A stretch of DNA of 64,000 nucleotides from Actinobacillus lignieresii (GTDB taxonomy: Bacteria; Pseudomonadota; Gammaproteobacteria; Enterobacterales; Pasteurellaceae), in assembly GCF_900444945.1 (NCBI RefSeq), contig NZ_UFRM01000001.1, positions 1,889,501 through 1,953,500 on the forward strand, in the 5' to 3' direction. Within the stretch, counting starts at the first letter, position 1, and each line of letters opens with the position of its first letter. The position numbers were made by a program, and so were the translations under genes. The notes beneath the pieces are model-generated. The model saw only the letters and a program-made list of their open reading frames with translations, made no database searches and was not told the origin of the DNA. Below, piece by piece: positions 39,833 through 48,518 of this stretch.

Positions 39833-40005
39833 ATATGCTTACCCGATTCTTTCCGCCTTAACATCCTGACATTTTAGAAAAGCAAAGCGAATCAACGTTT
39901 TTAACGGATTCTTTCCTACAAGAAATGCAAATTTTTTGTATAATAAAGCCATTTTTCCGCATATAAGCGGTCGAATTTCATAAAAATTTTGCAAAAGAGA
40001 ACACT

Positions 40006-41397
40006 ATGTTTGAAAACTTATCCGACAGACTGTCGAAAACTCTACGTAATATCACGGGAAAAGGACGTTTAACCGAAGATAATATTAAAGATACGTTACG
40101 TGAAGTGCGTATGGCATTATTGGAAGCCGACGTAGCATTACCCGTAGTACGTGAATTTATTAATAAAGTAAAAGAACGCGCATTAGGTACGGAAGTCAAT
40201 AAAAGCCTAACGCCCGGTCAGGAATTTCTTAAAATCGTACAAAGCGAGCTTGAAATCGCAATGGGCGAAGCGAATGAGGAATTAAATCTCGCAACGCAAC
40301 CGCCGGCGGTCATTTTAATGGCGGGTTTACAAGGTGCGGGTAAAACCACCTCGGTCGGTAAATTAGCGAAATTCCTGAAAGAACGTCATAAGAAGAAAGT
40401 GTTGGTCGTATCCGCCGACGTTTATCGTCCGGCGGCGATTAAACAGCTTCAAACCTTAGCGGATGCGTTAAAAGTCGATTTTTTCCCGACGGAAACCACG
40501 CAAAAGCCGGTTGAAATTGCCGAGCTTGCCCTAAAACACGCAAAACTGAATTTCTTTGACGTCTTGATTGTGGATACCGCTGGTCGTTTACACGTGGACG
40601 GCGAGATGATGGAAGAAATCCAACAAATCCATCGCGTATTAAATCCGATTGAAACGCTTTTCACAGTGGATGCGATGACCGGTCAAGATGCGGCGAATAC
40701 GGCGAAAGCTTTCAACGAAGCCTTACCGCTTACCGGTGTGATTTTAACCAAAGTGGACGGTGATGCGCGCGGCGGTGCTGCGTTATCTATTCGCCAAATT
40801 ACCGGCAAACCGATTAAATTCCTCGGTGTGGGCGAGAAAACCGATGCGTTAGAACCGTTCCATCCGGATCGAGTCGCTTCTCGTATTCTCGGTATGGGTG
40901 ACGTATTATCGTTAATTGAAGATTTACAACGCTCGGTCGATCAAGAAAAAGCCGAGAAAATGGCACAGAAATTCAAGAAAGGTGATGACTTTACCCTTGA
41001 AGATTTCCGTGAACAGCTGATCGAGATGAAGAAAATGGGCGGTATGATGTCGATGTTGGATAAACTGCCGGGCGCGAAGAATTTACCTGATCACGTAAAA
41101 AATCAGGTGGATGATAAAATGTTCGTGAAAATGGAAGCGATCATCAACTCAATGACGCTGAAAGAGCGTGCGAATCCGGATATTATTAAAGGTTCTCGCC
41201 GTCGTCGTATTGCGTTAGGTTCCGGTACACAGGTTCAAGACGTAAACAAATTGCTCAAGCAATTCGATGAAATGCAACGTATGATGAAAAAAATGCGTAA
41301 AGGCGGTATGGCGAAAATGATGCGTGGTATGAAAGGTATGATGGGCGGCGGCATGGGCGCACTCGGCGGCTTAGGCAATATGTTCGGTAAACGCTAG
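40006..41397 (+). CDS. ffh: Signal recognition particle protein Ffh
   Basis: 463 residues. The NG GTPase domain has P-loop GLQGAGKTT, DTAGR and TKVDG motifs. The Met-rich M domain (about 300-463, with RRRRIALGSG and repeated MMKKM/GMKGMMGG) binds 4.5S RNA and signal peptides. It directs inner-membrane proteins co-translationally. A terminator follows directly. Confidence 0.98.
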   Translation: MFENLSDRLSKTLRNITGKGRLTEDNIKDTLREVRMALLEADVALPVVREFINKVKERALGTEVNKSLTPGQEFLKIVQSELEIAMGEANEELNLATQPPAVILMAGLQGAGKTTSVGKLAKFLKERHKKKVLVVSADVYRPAAIKQLQTLADALKVDFFPTETTQKPVEIAELALKHAKLNFFDVLIVDTAGRLHVDGEMMEEIQQIHRVLNPIETLFTVDAMTGQDAANTAKAFNEALPLTGVILTKVDGDARGGAALSIRQITGKPIKFLGVGEKTDALEPFHPDRVASRILGMGDVLSLIEDLQRSVDQEKAEKMAQKFKKGDDFTLEDFREQLIEMKKMGGMMSMLDKLPGAKNLPDHVKNQVDDKMFVKMEAIINSMTLKERANPDIIKGSRRRRIALGSGTQVQDVNKLLKQFDEMQRMMKKMRKGGMAKMMRGMKGMMGGGMGALGGLGNMFGKR

Positions 41398-41417
41398 ATC
41401 ATTATGTACTTTTTATC

Positions 41418-41449
41418 AAATCCCCGTTTGGTTAAACGGGGATTTTTTT
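41418..41449 (+). terminator. Terminator after ffh
   Basis: AAATCCCCGTTT and AAACGGGGATTT with a GGTT loop and a T run. Confidence 0.95.
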
Positions 41450-41551
41450 ATATCCCTTTGTTTTTAGATAGGTGGATTCTTATTGTAAGCGGTCATATTT
41501 CCTGATGATTTTTGTAAAAGTTGGAGAATTTAACCGCTTGTTTTGTATTAA

Positions 41552-43216
41552 TTATTCTAAACCGACAATTTTCCAGCGGTTGTGAGACACGCCTTCCACT
41601 TTTCCTTTTTTTACGTTAGAGATGTAATCGATCATCATATTTTGAATAGTGCCGGCATTTCTTCCCATTGCAACTTTAGATTCCCAAACAACAGGAATTT
41701 GTTGTCCTTCCCATACGCCGCCTTTTTTGATGAGCTGTTCATAACGATATGAGTTCATACCGAGTTTGATTTTGCTGTCATCAGTGATTGCAGTGCCGTC
41801 TGCAAGACTAAGATCAACAATTTTCTCGCCGCTTGGTTTGCGTAAATCAATGTTGAATTTTACGCCGCCGAAAATATCAAGTGTGACATATTTCGATTTG
41901 CCGCGTTTTTCATTGATACGGTAGTCTTTATCTTGCGGCTGAATCGTATCGAAGTAATCTGCCGACCAATTCATATAGGCTTTAAGCTGTTTGCCGGTCA
42001 CTTCGTACACGCTCACATCACCGCCTGCATAGCGATAGTTATAGATAATATCTTTTTTCTTAATATCGCCTTTGTCTAAACGTACGGTTTGGTGATCGAA
42101 GGCAAAAGACACGACGTCCGCTTTGCTGTAATGTTGTTGCACGTCATTAATCAATGAAGATAAGCCGGTATCTTGCGTAAAGGCAATCGCTACACCGTGA
42201 TTTTTACCCTGCGGAATCATAGTTTGTGCAGTTTCGCCGATTTTCACATTATTTAAACGGCGTAATTCGTCATGATATGGTTGGTAAATTTTTTCGATTG
42301 CCGGATCTGAAGCCAATTTCTTAACCGGTACGGTTTTGGCGGTTTTTGACAATAATTTCACCTTGCCGTTATCCGCCACATCAAAGGCTAAATCCACTTC
42401 CGAAACCACGGTGCCGTAGCGGTGCGGTTCGGTAACGAGCGTATTTTTAATTGTTTCCGCCGGAATGTTTTTGTGCATATGGCCGGCGATAATCACATCA
42501 ATGCCTTCTACATTATTGATTACATCCGCCACACCGGTATCAGGGATATTATTTTCGTTTTCAATCCCCATATGCGCTAACACGATAATCGCATCAACCC
42601 CTTTTTCTTTTAACTTGGCAATTTGTGCTTTCGCTTCTTCGCTCGGCGAGCTGAATTTCATTTCATCAAGATTGTGGGTATCTTTTTCAAAGGTTGCTGA
42701 CATTGGGGTAGTTAAGCCGATTAAACCGAGTTTTACGCCGTCTTTTTCAATAATATCGGTCGCAGTAACGTAACGTTTACCATCTTTTTTGTAGTAGAAG
42801 TTGGCGGTGAGCACTTTAGCGTTAATGTCTTTAATGATTTCATCTAAAGCGGTCATACCGAAGTTAAATTCGTGGTTACCTAAAACGAAATAGTCGTATT
42901 TCATTTCGTTTAATACTTTAGGCACCGGATTATCTTTGTAGTATTTTTCGGTTTTCGCAAATACTTCCACTTGGTTGTCTTGAATCGCATCACCGATATC
43001 GACTAACACTACATTTTTATTATTTTGGCGTACCTCTTTTACATAGGTGGAAATTTGCGCGTAAGAACCGGATTTGTCCTCAATATCCGCACCATAGTTC
43101 CAAGGTACGATACGACCGTGAACATCCGACGTACCTAAAAATTTAATATTCACTTCTTTAGCGACGGCCATGCTTGCTGCCGAAAGAACAAATAAAGTAC
43201 CGAGTACTTTTTTCAT
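41552..43216 (-). CDS. Periplasmic bifunctional metallophosphatase/5'-nucleotidase
   Basis: 554 residues. A signal peptide (cleavage after AVA, residue 19) precedes a calcineurin-like phosphatase domain: DVH (31-33), GDAIQDN, GNHEFNFG, VLAHMG and GHMHKN. A C-terminal 5'-nucleotidase domain (about 340-540) follows. It should release phosphate and nucleosides from periplasmic nucleotides or cyclic nucleotides (UshA/CpdB group). It is shorter than typical CpdB, so I leave the symbol empty. Confidence 0.88.
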   Translation of the reverse strand: MKKVLGTLFVLSAASMAVAKEVNIKFLGTSDVHGRIVPWNYGADIEDKSGSYAQISTYVKEVRQNNKNVVLVDIGDAIQDNQVEVFAKTEKYYKDNPVPKVLNEMKYDYFVLGNHEFNFGMTALDEIIKDINAKVLTANFYYKKDGKRYVTATDIIEKDGVKLGLIGLTTPMSATFEKDTHNLDEMKFSSPSEEAKAQIAKLKEKGVDAIIVLAHMGIENENNIPDTGVADVINNVEGIDVIIAGHMHKNIPAETIKNTLVTEPHRYGTVVSEVDLAFDVADNGKVKLLSKTAKTVPVKKLASDPAIEKIYQPYHDELRRLNNVKIGETAQTMIPQGKNHGVAIAFTQDTGLSSLINDVQQHYSKADVVSFAFDHQTVRLDKGDIKKKDIIYNYRYAGGDVSVYEVTGKQLKAYMNWSADYFDTIQPQDKDYRINEKRGKSKYVTLDIFGGVKFNIDLRKPSGEKIVDLSLADGTAITDDSKIKLGMNSYRYEQLIKKGGVWEGQQIPVVWESKVAMGRNAGTIQNMMIDYISNVKKGKVEGVSHNRWKIVGLE

Positions 43217-43351
43217 AATGATCTCCTTATGAGATAAATAGGGATAGATTGCAAACTATTTTAACTTAGGTTGATTATATATTATACTTAATTGAAAGCG
43301 TTTTTTCGGAAAGAATGATTTGATGAATATGAATTGAGTATTTACGAAAAA

Positions 43352-43397
43352 ACAAGCAGTCGAATTTCGCAAAAATTTGTAAAATTTGACCGCTTGT
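43352..43397 (-). terminator. USS-pair hairpin after the ubiF-like gene
   Basis: ACAAGCAGTCGAATTT (43352-43367) and AAAATTTGACCGCTTGT (43381-43397). One USS copy has a G-to-A change in its core. It lies 10 bp beyond the minus-strand stop. Confidence 0.6.
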
Positions 43398-43406
43398 AAT
43401 GAAAAG

Positions 43407-44573
43407 CTATAAACCTATCGCATAGCGTAGTGCTTTTTTCTTGAGCGGGGTAATTTTTTCCGCCAGTACTAAGCCTAAATTTCGGGCGACTTTTACCGGC
43501 AATAACTCGGTTTTGAATGCCTTATAAAAAACGTCCATACCGGTTTGCATCAATAAATTATCGGGTTTACGTTTATGTTCGTAACGTTTAAGTACCCCCT
43601 CGTCTGCAAAGTTTTCGCCTTTTTTGACCGCTTGTTCAATCACTTCCAATAGCACTTGCACATCTTTAAAACCGAGATTGACGCCTTGTCCGGCAAGCGG
43701 ATTAATCGTGTGTGCCGCATCGCCAATCAGCACCACACCGTTTTTGACGTAATGTTGAGCATGTTGGCGAGTCAGCGGAAAACCGGCGGCATTGACTACT
43801 TCCACTTTGCCTAAACGAGCAGGGAAATGCTGCTGAATTTCGGCGGTGAGTTTTTCTGAAGACAGCTGTTTTAGCTGAGCAATGCGTTGCGGAGCGTCAT
43901 ACCACACGACACAACCGTTATGTTCTAATAATGGTAGAAATGCACGAGGACCGCTCGGGAAGAATTGTTGCCATGTGACCGATTGTTGCGGTAATTCGGT
44001 TTTCACCGTGGCAAGTAAACAATGTTGGCGATACTGCCAGCCGGTTAGCCCGATACCCGCCCAGTTACGCACTTGTGAGTTTGCGCCGTCCGCCGCAATC
44101 AGCAATGGGGCGGTAAATGTTTGCTCATCAACGGTTATCGTCCATAATTGTTCGTGATAATTTGCAGAAATTTGCGAAAATCCGACCGCTTGTCGGCAAT
44201 TTGGATATTGGTTTAAGGCTTGCCATAAACCGAGCTGAATCGCATTATTTTCTACCATAAAACCGAGCTTATCCAAGCCGATTTCCGCCGCATGAAAAGC
44301 GGTATTAAACCCTTCGATTTCCCAGGTTTCCAAACCGTCATACGGGCAAACTCGCATTTGGCTGATCGCCTGCCATGCGCCTAGTTCTTCCAGCAGTTTG
44401 ACCGAGGTAATACTGATAGCGGAAATACGCAAATCATAAGCGGCATTCGCATCAAATGAGGGAAGCGGATTTTTTTCGATTAACGCGATATTTAACCCTT
44501 GCTTCGCCAAGCCGAGTGCTACCGCAGCTCCGACCATACCGCCACCGATAATGATAATATCCTGTGTTTTCAT
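43407..44573 (-). CDS. ubiF: FAD-dependent ubiquinone-biosynthesis hydroxylase, UbiF type
   Basis: 388 residues from the ATG at 44573, which has GAGGGG just upstream. FAD-binding motifs GGGMVGAA (N-terminal), the DG motif region and GDAAHTINPLAGQGVNLG (C-terminal) mark the UbiH/F/I/VisC family. The segment DLRISAISITSVKLLEELG followed by PYDGLETWE is closest, from memory, to UbiF. UbiF hydroxylates the demethoxyquinol intermediate. A different member of the family (UbiH, VisC/UbiI) is possible. Confidence 0.8.
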   Translation of the reverse strand: MKTQDIIIIGGGMVGAAVALGLAKQGLNIALIEKNPLPSFDANAAYDLRISAISITSVKLLEELGAWQAISQMRVCPYDGLETWEIEGFNTAFHAAEIGLDKLGFMVENNAIQLGLWQALNQYPNCRQAVGFSQISANYHEQLWTITVDEQTFTAPLLIAADGANSQVRNWAGIGLTGWQYRQHCLLATVKTELPQQSVTWQQFFPSGPRAFLPLLEHNGCVVWYDAPQRIAQLKQLSSEKLTAEIQQHFPARLGKVEVVNAAGFPLTRQHAQHYVKNGVVLIGDAAHTINPLAGQGVNLGFKDVQVLLEVIEQAVKKGENFADEGVLKRYEHKRKPDNLLMQTGMDVFYKAFKTELLPVKVARNLGLVLAEKITPLKKKALRYAIGL

Positions 44574-44693
44574 TTTGCCCCTCATTTGCTGAATATTATT
44601 GATGCCATATTATAACGTTTTAATCACCGGAACTAACTCAATATTTAGTGCTTTTAGGATTTTTAGTTTGGATTTAATAGAGAGGAAACCTAT

Positions 44694-44715
44694 TTTTGCG
44701 ATCCTGATCGAGAAA
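44694..44715 (+). promoter_or_regulatory. CRP-S (Sxy-dependent) competence site for comM
   Basis: TTTTGCGATC-CT-GATCGAGAAA, centred at 44704/44705, matches the Pasteurellaceae CRP-S core (GCGATC-N2-GATCGC) with a single change in the right half and flanking T/A tracts. It lies about 75 bp upstream of comM. Confidence 0.75.
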
Positions 44716-44781
44716 AGTGATTTTGTTGCTGTAACGAGGAGTATTTATCTTTTACCCTTCTAACAATTTTTAGGAGGGAAG

Positions 44782-46308
44782 ATGTCTTTAGCCATTGTTT
44801 ATAGCCGTGCATCAATTGGTGTGGAGGCACCGTTGGTAACGATTGAAGTGCATTTGAGTAACGGAAAACCGGGGCTAACGATTGTAGGCTTACCGGAAAC
44901 CACGGTAAAAGAGGCGGGCGATCGGGTACGTAGTGCGTTAATGAATGCCAACTTCATGTATCCTCCGCAACGGATCACGATTAACCTCGCACCGGCGGAT
45001 CTACCTAAAGAGGGAGGGCGTTTTGATCTGCCGATTGCGATCGGGATCTTAGCTGCGTCAGGGCAGATGGATTCGGATCGCTTAAAACAGTTTGAGTTTT
45101 TGGGGGAACTGGCTTTAACCGGATCGTTACGAGGCGTTCACGGCGTGATTCCGGCGGTAATTTCCGCCGAAAAAGCCAAACGACAGATGATTATTGCCCG
45201 CCCGAATGTGAATGAAGCGTCGTTAGTGTCGAATACAGAAACCTATTTTGCCGGTTCCTTATTGCAAGTGGTCAATTTTATGAACAAGCGGGACAGCCTG
45301 CCGATTGCTCAGCAGATTCCGCAAAAAACACAAGAAATTCAACCGCTTGTAAAACGTGATTTAACCGATATTATCGGGCAACAGCATGCTAAACGAGCGT
45401 TGATGATTGCGGCTGCCGGACAACATAATTTACTTTTCCTTGGTCCTCCCGGTACCGGTAAAACAATGCTCGCCAGCCGTTTAGCGGATTTGTTACCGGC
45501 AATGAGTGATGATGAAGCGATTGAAACCGCTTCGGTCACCAGTTTGGTACAAAATGAATTGAATTTTCATAACTGGAAAGAACGTCCGTTTCGAGCACCA
45601 CATCATAGTGCATCTATGGTGGCGTTAGTGGGTGGCGGTTCTATTCCTAAACCTGGTGAAATCAGTTTGGCGCACAATGGCGTGCTTTTCTTAGATGAAT
45701 TGCCTGAGTTTGAACGTAAAGTGTTAGACGCATTACGTCAGCCGTTAGAAGCCGGTGAGATTATTATTTCTAGAGCGAATGCCAAGGTGCAGTTCCCTGC
45801 CAGTTTTCAATTAATTGCGGCAATGAATCCTAGCCCGACAGGGCATTATCAAGGCACGCACAACCGTACTTCCCCACAGCAAGTGATGCGTTATCTAAAT
45901 CGTTTATCCGGCCCGTTTTTAGACCGTTTCGATCTCTCGATTGAAGTCCCTTTATTACCGAAAGGTGCATTACAAAGTAGCGATAATCGGGGCGAAACCA
46001 CCGAGCAAGTACGCAAGCGGGTATTTTTGGCAAGAGAATTACAAATGGCGAGAGCCGGAAAAATTAATGCCAAGTTAACCACCAAAGAAATCGAACGTGA
46101 TTGTCGCCTTGCAGAAAAAGACGCGCTATTTCTAGAAAATGCACTGACCAAATTAGGACTTTCGGTGCGTGCTTATCATCGGATTTTAAAAGTTTCCCGC
46201 ACAATTGCCGATTTGGCGAACGAACCGAATATTCAACAAATCCATCTTGCCGAAGCGTTAGGTTATCGAGCGATGGATCGGCTTTTGCAGAGGTTGCAGA
46301 ACGATTAA
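44782..46308 (+). CDS. comM: ComM branch-migration helicase
   Basis: 508 residues. An AAA+ Mg-chelatase-like (YifB) protein that extends D-loops during integration of transforming DNA. The N-terminal YifB domain (about 1-170) is followed by Walker A GPPGTGKT, Walker B VLFLDELPEF and the C-terminal lid. GGAGGG ribosome binding site. The upstream CRP-S site and the presence of dprA and sxy in the window support control by competence. Confidence 0.97.
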   Translation: MSLAIVYSRASIGVEAPLVTIEVHLSNGKPGLTIVGLPETTVKEAGDRVRSALMNANFMYPPQRITINLAPADLPKEGGRFDLPIAIGILAASGQMDSDRLKQFEFLGELALTGSLRGVHGVIPAVISAEKAKRQMIIARPNVNEASLVSNTETYFAGSLLQVVNFMNKRDSLPIAQQIPQKTQEIQPLVKRDLTDIIGQQHAKRALMIAAAGQHNLLFLGPPGTGKTMLASRLADLLPAMSDDEAIETASVTSLVQNELNFHNWKERPFRAPHHSASMVALVGGGSIPKPGEISLAHNGVLFLDELPEFERKVLDALRQPLEAGEIIISRANAKVQFPASFQLIAAMNPSPTGHYQGTHNRTSPQQVMRYLNRLSGPFLDRFDLSIEVPLLPKGALQSSDNRGETTEQVRKRVFLARELQMARAGKINAKLTTKEIERDCRLAEKDALFLENALTKLGLSVRAYHRILKVSRTIADLANEPNIQQIHLAEALGYRAMDRLLQRLQND

Positions 46309-46432
46309 ATTGTAAACTTTAGAGCTTTATATTTTGTTTGATGGTATTATATTTACTCATATTTATGATTTTTAGTTTTTATTGTAAATTAAAGTGTTTA
46401 TTTATTGTATTTTAAGTATAAGGAATTTTTTA

Positions 46433-47704
46433 ATGAATATTGCAACAAAATTAATAGCTGGTTTAGTCGCTAGTGTAGTGCTTACCGCATGTAGCGGCGG
46501 TTCATCAAGTTCATCTGCTCAACCACATACGGAGCCTACGCCTAAAACAAATATGCCTGCACCAGAAGCGGAGCAACCCAAAAAAGAGGAAGCTCCGCAA
46601 GCGGATAGCCCGAAAGCAGAAAAACCAAAAAGTATTGCTCCACTGATGATGGAAAACCCAAAAGTAGAGAAACAGAAAGAAAATAACCTACAAGAGAAAA
46701 GTCCAAAGGCAGACGAACCGCAAGTAATGGATCCAAAATTAGGTGCTCCACAAAAAGATGATCAGAATATGCCTGCACCAGAAGCGGAGCAACCCAAAAA
46801 AGAGGAAGCTCCGCAAGCGGATAGCCCAAAAGTAGAGAAACAGAAAGAAAATAACCTACAAGAGAAAAGTCCAAAGGCAGACGAACCGCAAGTAATGGAT
46901 CCAAAATTAGGTGCTCCACAAAAAGATGATCAGAAGTTAGAAGAACCTAAGAATAAAAGTAATGCGGAAATTCTTAAGGAATTAGGGATTAAGGATATTA
47001 AAACAGGGATTATTACTCGCTCAGATGTAGTACTAAATTTAACATTGGATGAACAAGAAAATATTCAGATTAGATTAAGTGAAAGTGATATAGTCCGTAA
47101 TGATTTAAAAATTACAAATACAATTCCAAATCAAGACATCAGAACCTTAAAAGATTCTACAGGTAGATTATTAGGTTACTATGGATATATGCAGCTAAAT
47201 CAGGTAATAGAAGATGAACGTTATGGTATTAATAATGTAGATCTTGTAGGACATTATTTGTTATCTATGGACGAATCAACAAAAACAGCTCCAAATAAAT
47301 CTATAGAATATAGAGGTAAGATGCTATATGGCTATAAAAATGTAGACAATAGGAACTTAGTGGCAGACGTACAAGCATCATATAATCATTCAGATAAAAA
47401 ATTATCCATGGAGATATTTGGTGATCAGGGTGATTATTGGAAGTTAGGTGCAATTGGTAATAATCGATTACCTAAAGATATGGTTACAGGCGTCGTAGTT
47501 GATAAGGATGGAACTATCTCAAATGCTGGTTTGTATTCAAAAATAGATGATACTCCAGGAAAACTAACCCCGGACGCAAATTTCTCAGGCGGTCTTTTCG
47601 GCAAAAATGGCGAAGTATTGGCTGGGAAAGCCGAAGGTATTAATAATAACTATAACTGGCAAGGTGTAATCGGAGCTACTGCTACTGAAGCAAATAAGAA
47701 ATAA
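46433..47704 (+). CDS. TbpB-barrel lipoprotein with Pro/Lys/Glu repeat region
   Basis: 423 residues from the ATG at 46433, which has AAGGA upstream; an upstream ATG at 46394 would put 13 residues before a normal lipoprotein signal. Lipobox LTAC (Cys20), Ser tether, then a low-complexity region of Pro, Lys and Glu (about 30-175) with a tandem duplication. The rest (about 180-423) ends in a TbpB-like barrel (NFSGGLFGKNGEVLAGKAEG). This is the signature of Slam-type surface lipoproteins; no Slam gene is adjacent, so the one at 4944-6350 may serve it. Confidence 0.75.
   Translation: MNIATKLIAGLVASVVLTACSGGSSSSSAQPHTEPTPKTNMPAPEAEQPKKEEAPQADSPKAEKPKSIAPLMMENPKVEKQKENNLQEKSPKADEPQVMDPKLGAPQKDDQNMPAPEAEQPKKEEAPQADSPKVEKQKENNLQEKSPKADEPQVMDPKLGAPQKDDQKLEEPKNKSNAEILKELGIKDIKTGIITRSDVVLNLTLDEQENIQIRLSESDIVRNDLKITNTIPNQDIRTLKDSTGRLLGYYGYMQLNQVIEDERYGINNVDLVGHYLLSMDESTKTAPNKSIEYRGKMLYGYKNVDNRNLVADVQASYNHSDKKLSMEIFGDQGDYWKLGAIGNNRLPKDMVTGVVVDKDGTISNAGLYSKIDDTPGKLTPDANFSGGLFGKNGEVLAGKAEGINNNYNWQGVIGATATEANKK
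46550..46933 (+). repeat. Intragenic tandem duplication (216 and 168 bp units)
   Basis: The first unit (46550-46765) and second (46766-46933) are nearly identical except that the second lacks 48 bp (16 codons). The reading frame is preserved in both, so the number of units can change protein length without a frameshift. Confidence 0.85.
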
Positions 47705-47729
47705 TCTATTTATATTGTTCTAAAAATTA

Positions 47730-47756
47730 AAGCTATCCTTTGGGATAGCTTTTTTA
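47730..47756. terminator. Terminator between the lipoprotein gene and menH
   Basis: AAGCTATCC (47730-47738) and GGATAGCTT (47743-47751) with a T run on the plus strand and an A-rich flank on the other. Confidence 0.85.
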
Positions 47757-48518
47757 CTTTTTAATCAGTGCCAATAGTGCATCGGTAAAAGATTCCGGGT
47801 TTTCATAATGTGCGTTATGTCCGGCATTAGGAATAAGCTGATGATGAAGTTTATTATCGGAGACGATTTTTCTAAATTTCCGATCATATTCGCCGATCAA
47901 AAAAGTGATAGTCTGCCGAGCTTCGGAGAGCTGCGGTAAAAAATAAGGTTGCGTTGCTAGGCTGGTTGCTTCGAGCATAACAGCAACGCCCAATCCGCTA
48001 TTGTTTTGTCGTTTTTCGATTAAATTTGACCGCTTGTGTTGGTCTAAATTGGCAAAAACGGCTTGTTGATACCAATCATTGAGTACTTCCGCCATCGGCT
48101 CATGGCGGAAACGTTCCGCCCATTGATGATCGTTTTGCCAACGTGCTTGGCGTTCCGCATCCGTCGCTAAGCCGATATTCGCTCCTTCAAGAATCGTCTG
48201 TTTTAGCTGAGGATTATTGGCATTAAGCGCATAGTCCAAAGCTAAACGCCCGCCCAACGAATAGCCGACCAAATAAAAAGGCTGATTGCCGATATAATGC
48301 AGAACGGTTTGATGAATCAATTCTCTCGCGTGGGAAAAGCCGTAGCAGGGGATATGTTCGCTTGCGCCATGCAGAGGAAGGTCAATGGTAAGCGGTCGAA
48401 TTTGCGGAAAATTTTGCAAGCGGTCTAGCACCGCTTGCCAATCTTGTTGCGAACCGAGTAAACCGTGTAGAAAAACTACCGGCATACCCGTTTCACGATG
48501 CCATGTTGCGTGGAGCAT
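47754..48518 (-). CDS. menH: MenH, 2-succinyl-6-hydroxy-2,4-cyclohexadiene-1-carboxylate synthase
   Basis: 254 residues. An alpha/beta-hydrolase with the oxyanion motif FLHGLLGS, the nucleophile elbow GYSLGGR (Ser) and a C-terminal GHNAHYE His. It eliminates pyruvate from SEPHCHC in menaquinone synthesis. Its ATG overlaps the menD stop (TAATG), so the two are translationally coupled. Confidence 0.92.
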   Translation of the reverse strand: MLHATWHRETGMPVVFLHGLLGSQQDWQAVLDRLQNFPQIRPLTIDLPLHGASEHIPCYGFSHARELIHQTVLHYIGNQPFYLVGYSLGGRLALDYALNANNPQLKQTILEGANIGLATDAERQARWQNDHQWAERFRHEPMAEVLNDWYQQAVFANLDQHKRSNLIEKRQNNSGLGVAVMLEATSLATQPYFLPQLSEARQTITFLIGEYDRKFRKIVSDNKLHHQLIPNAGHNAHYENPESFTDALLALIKK

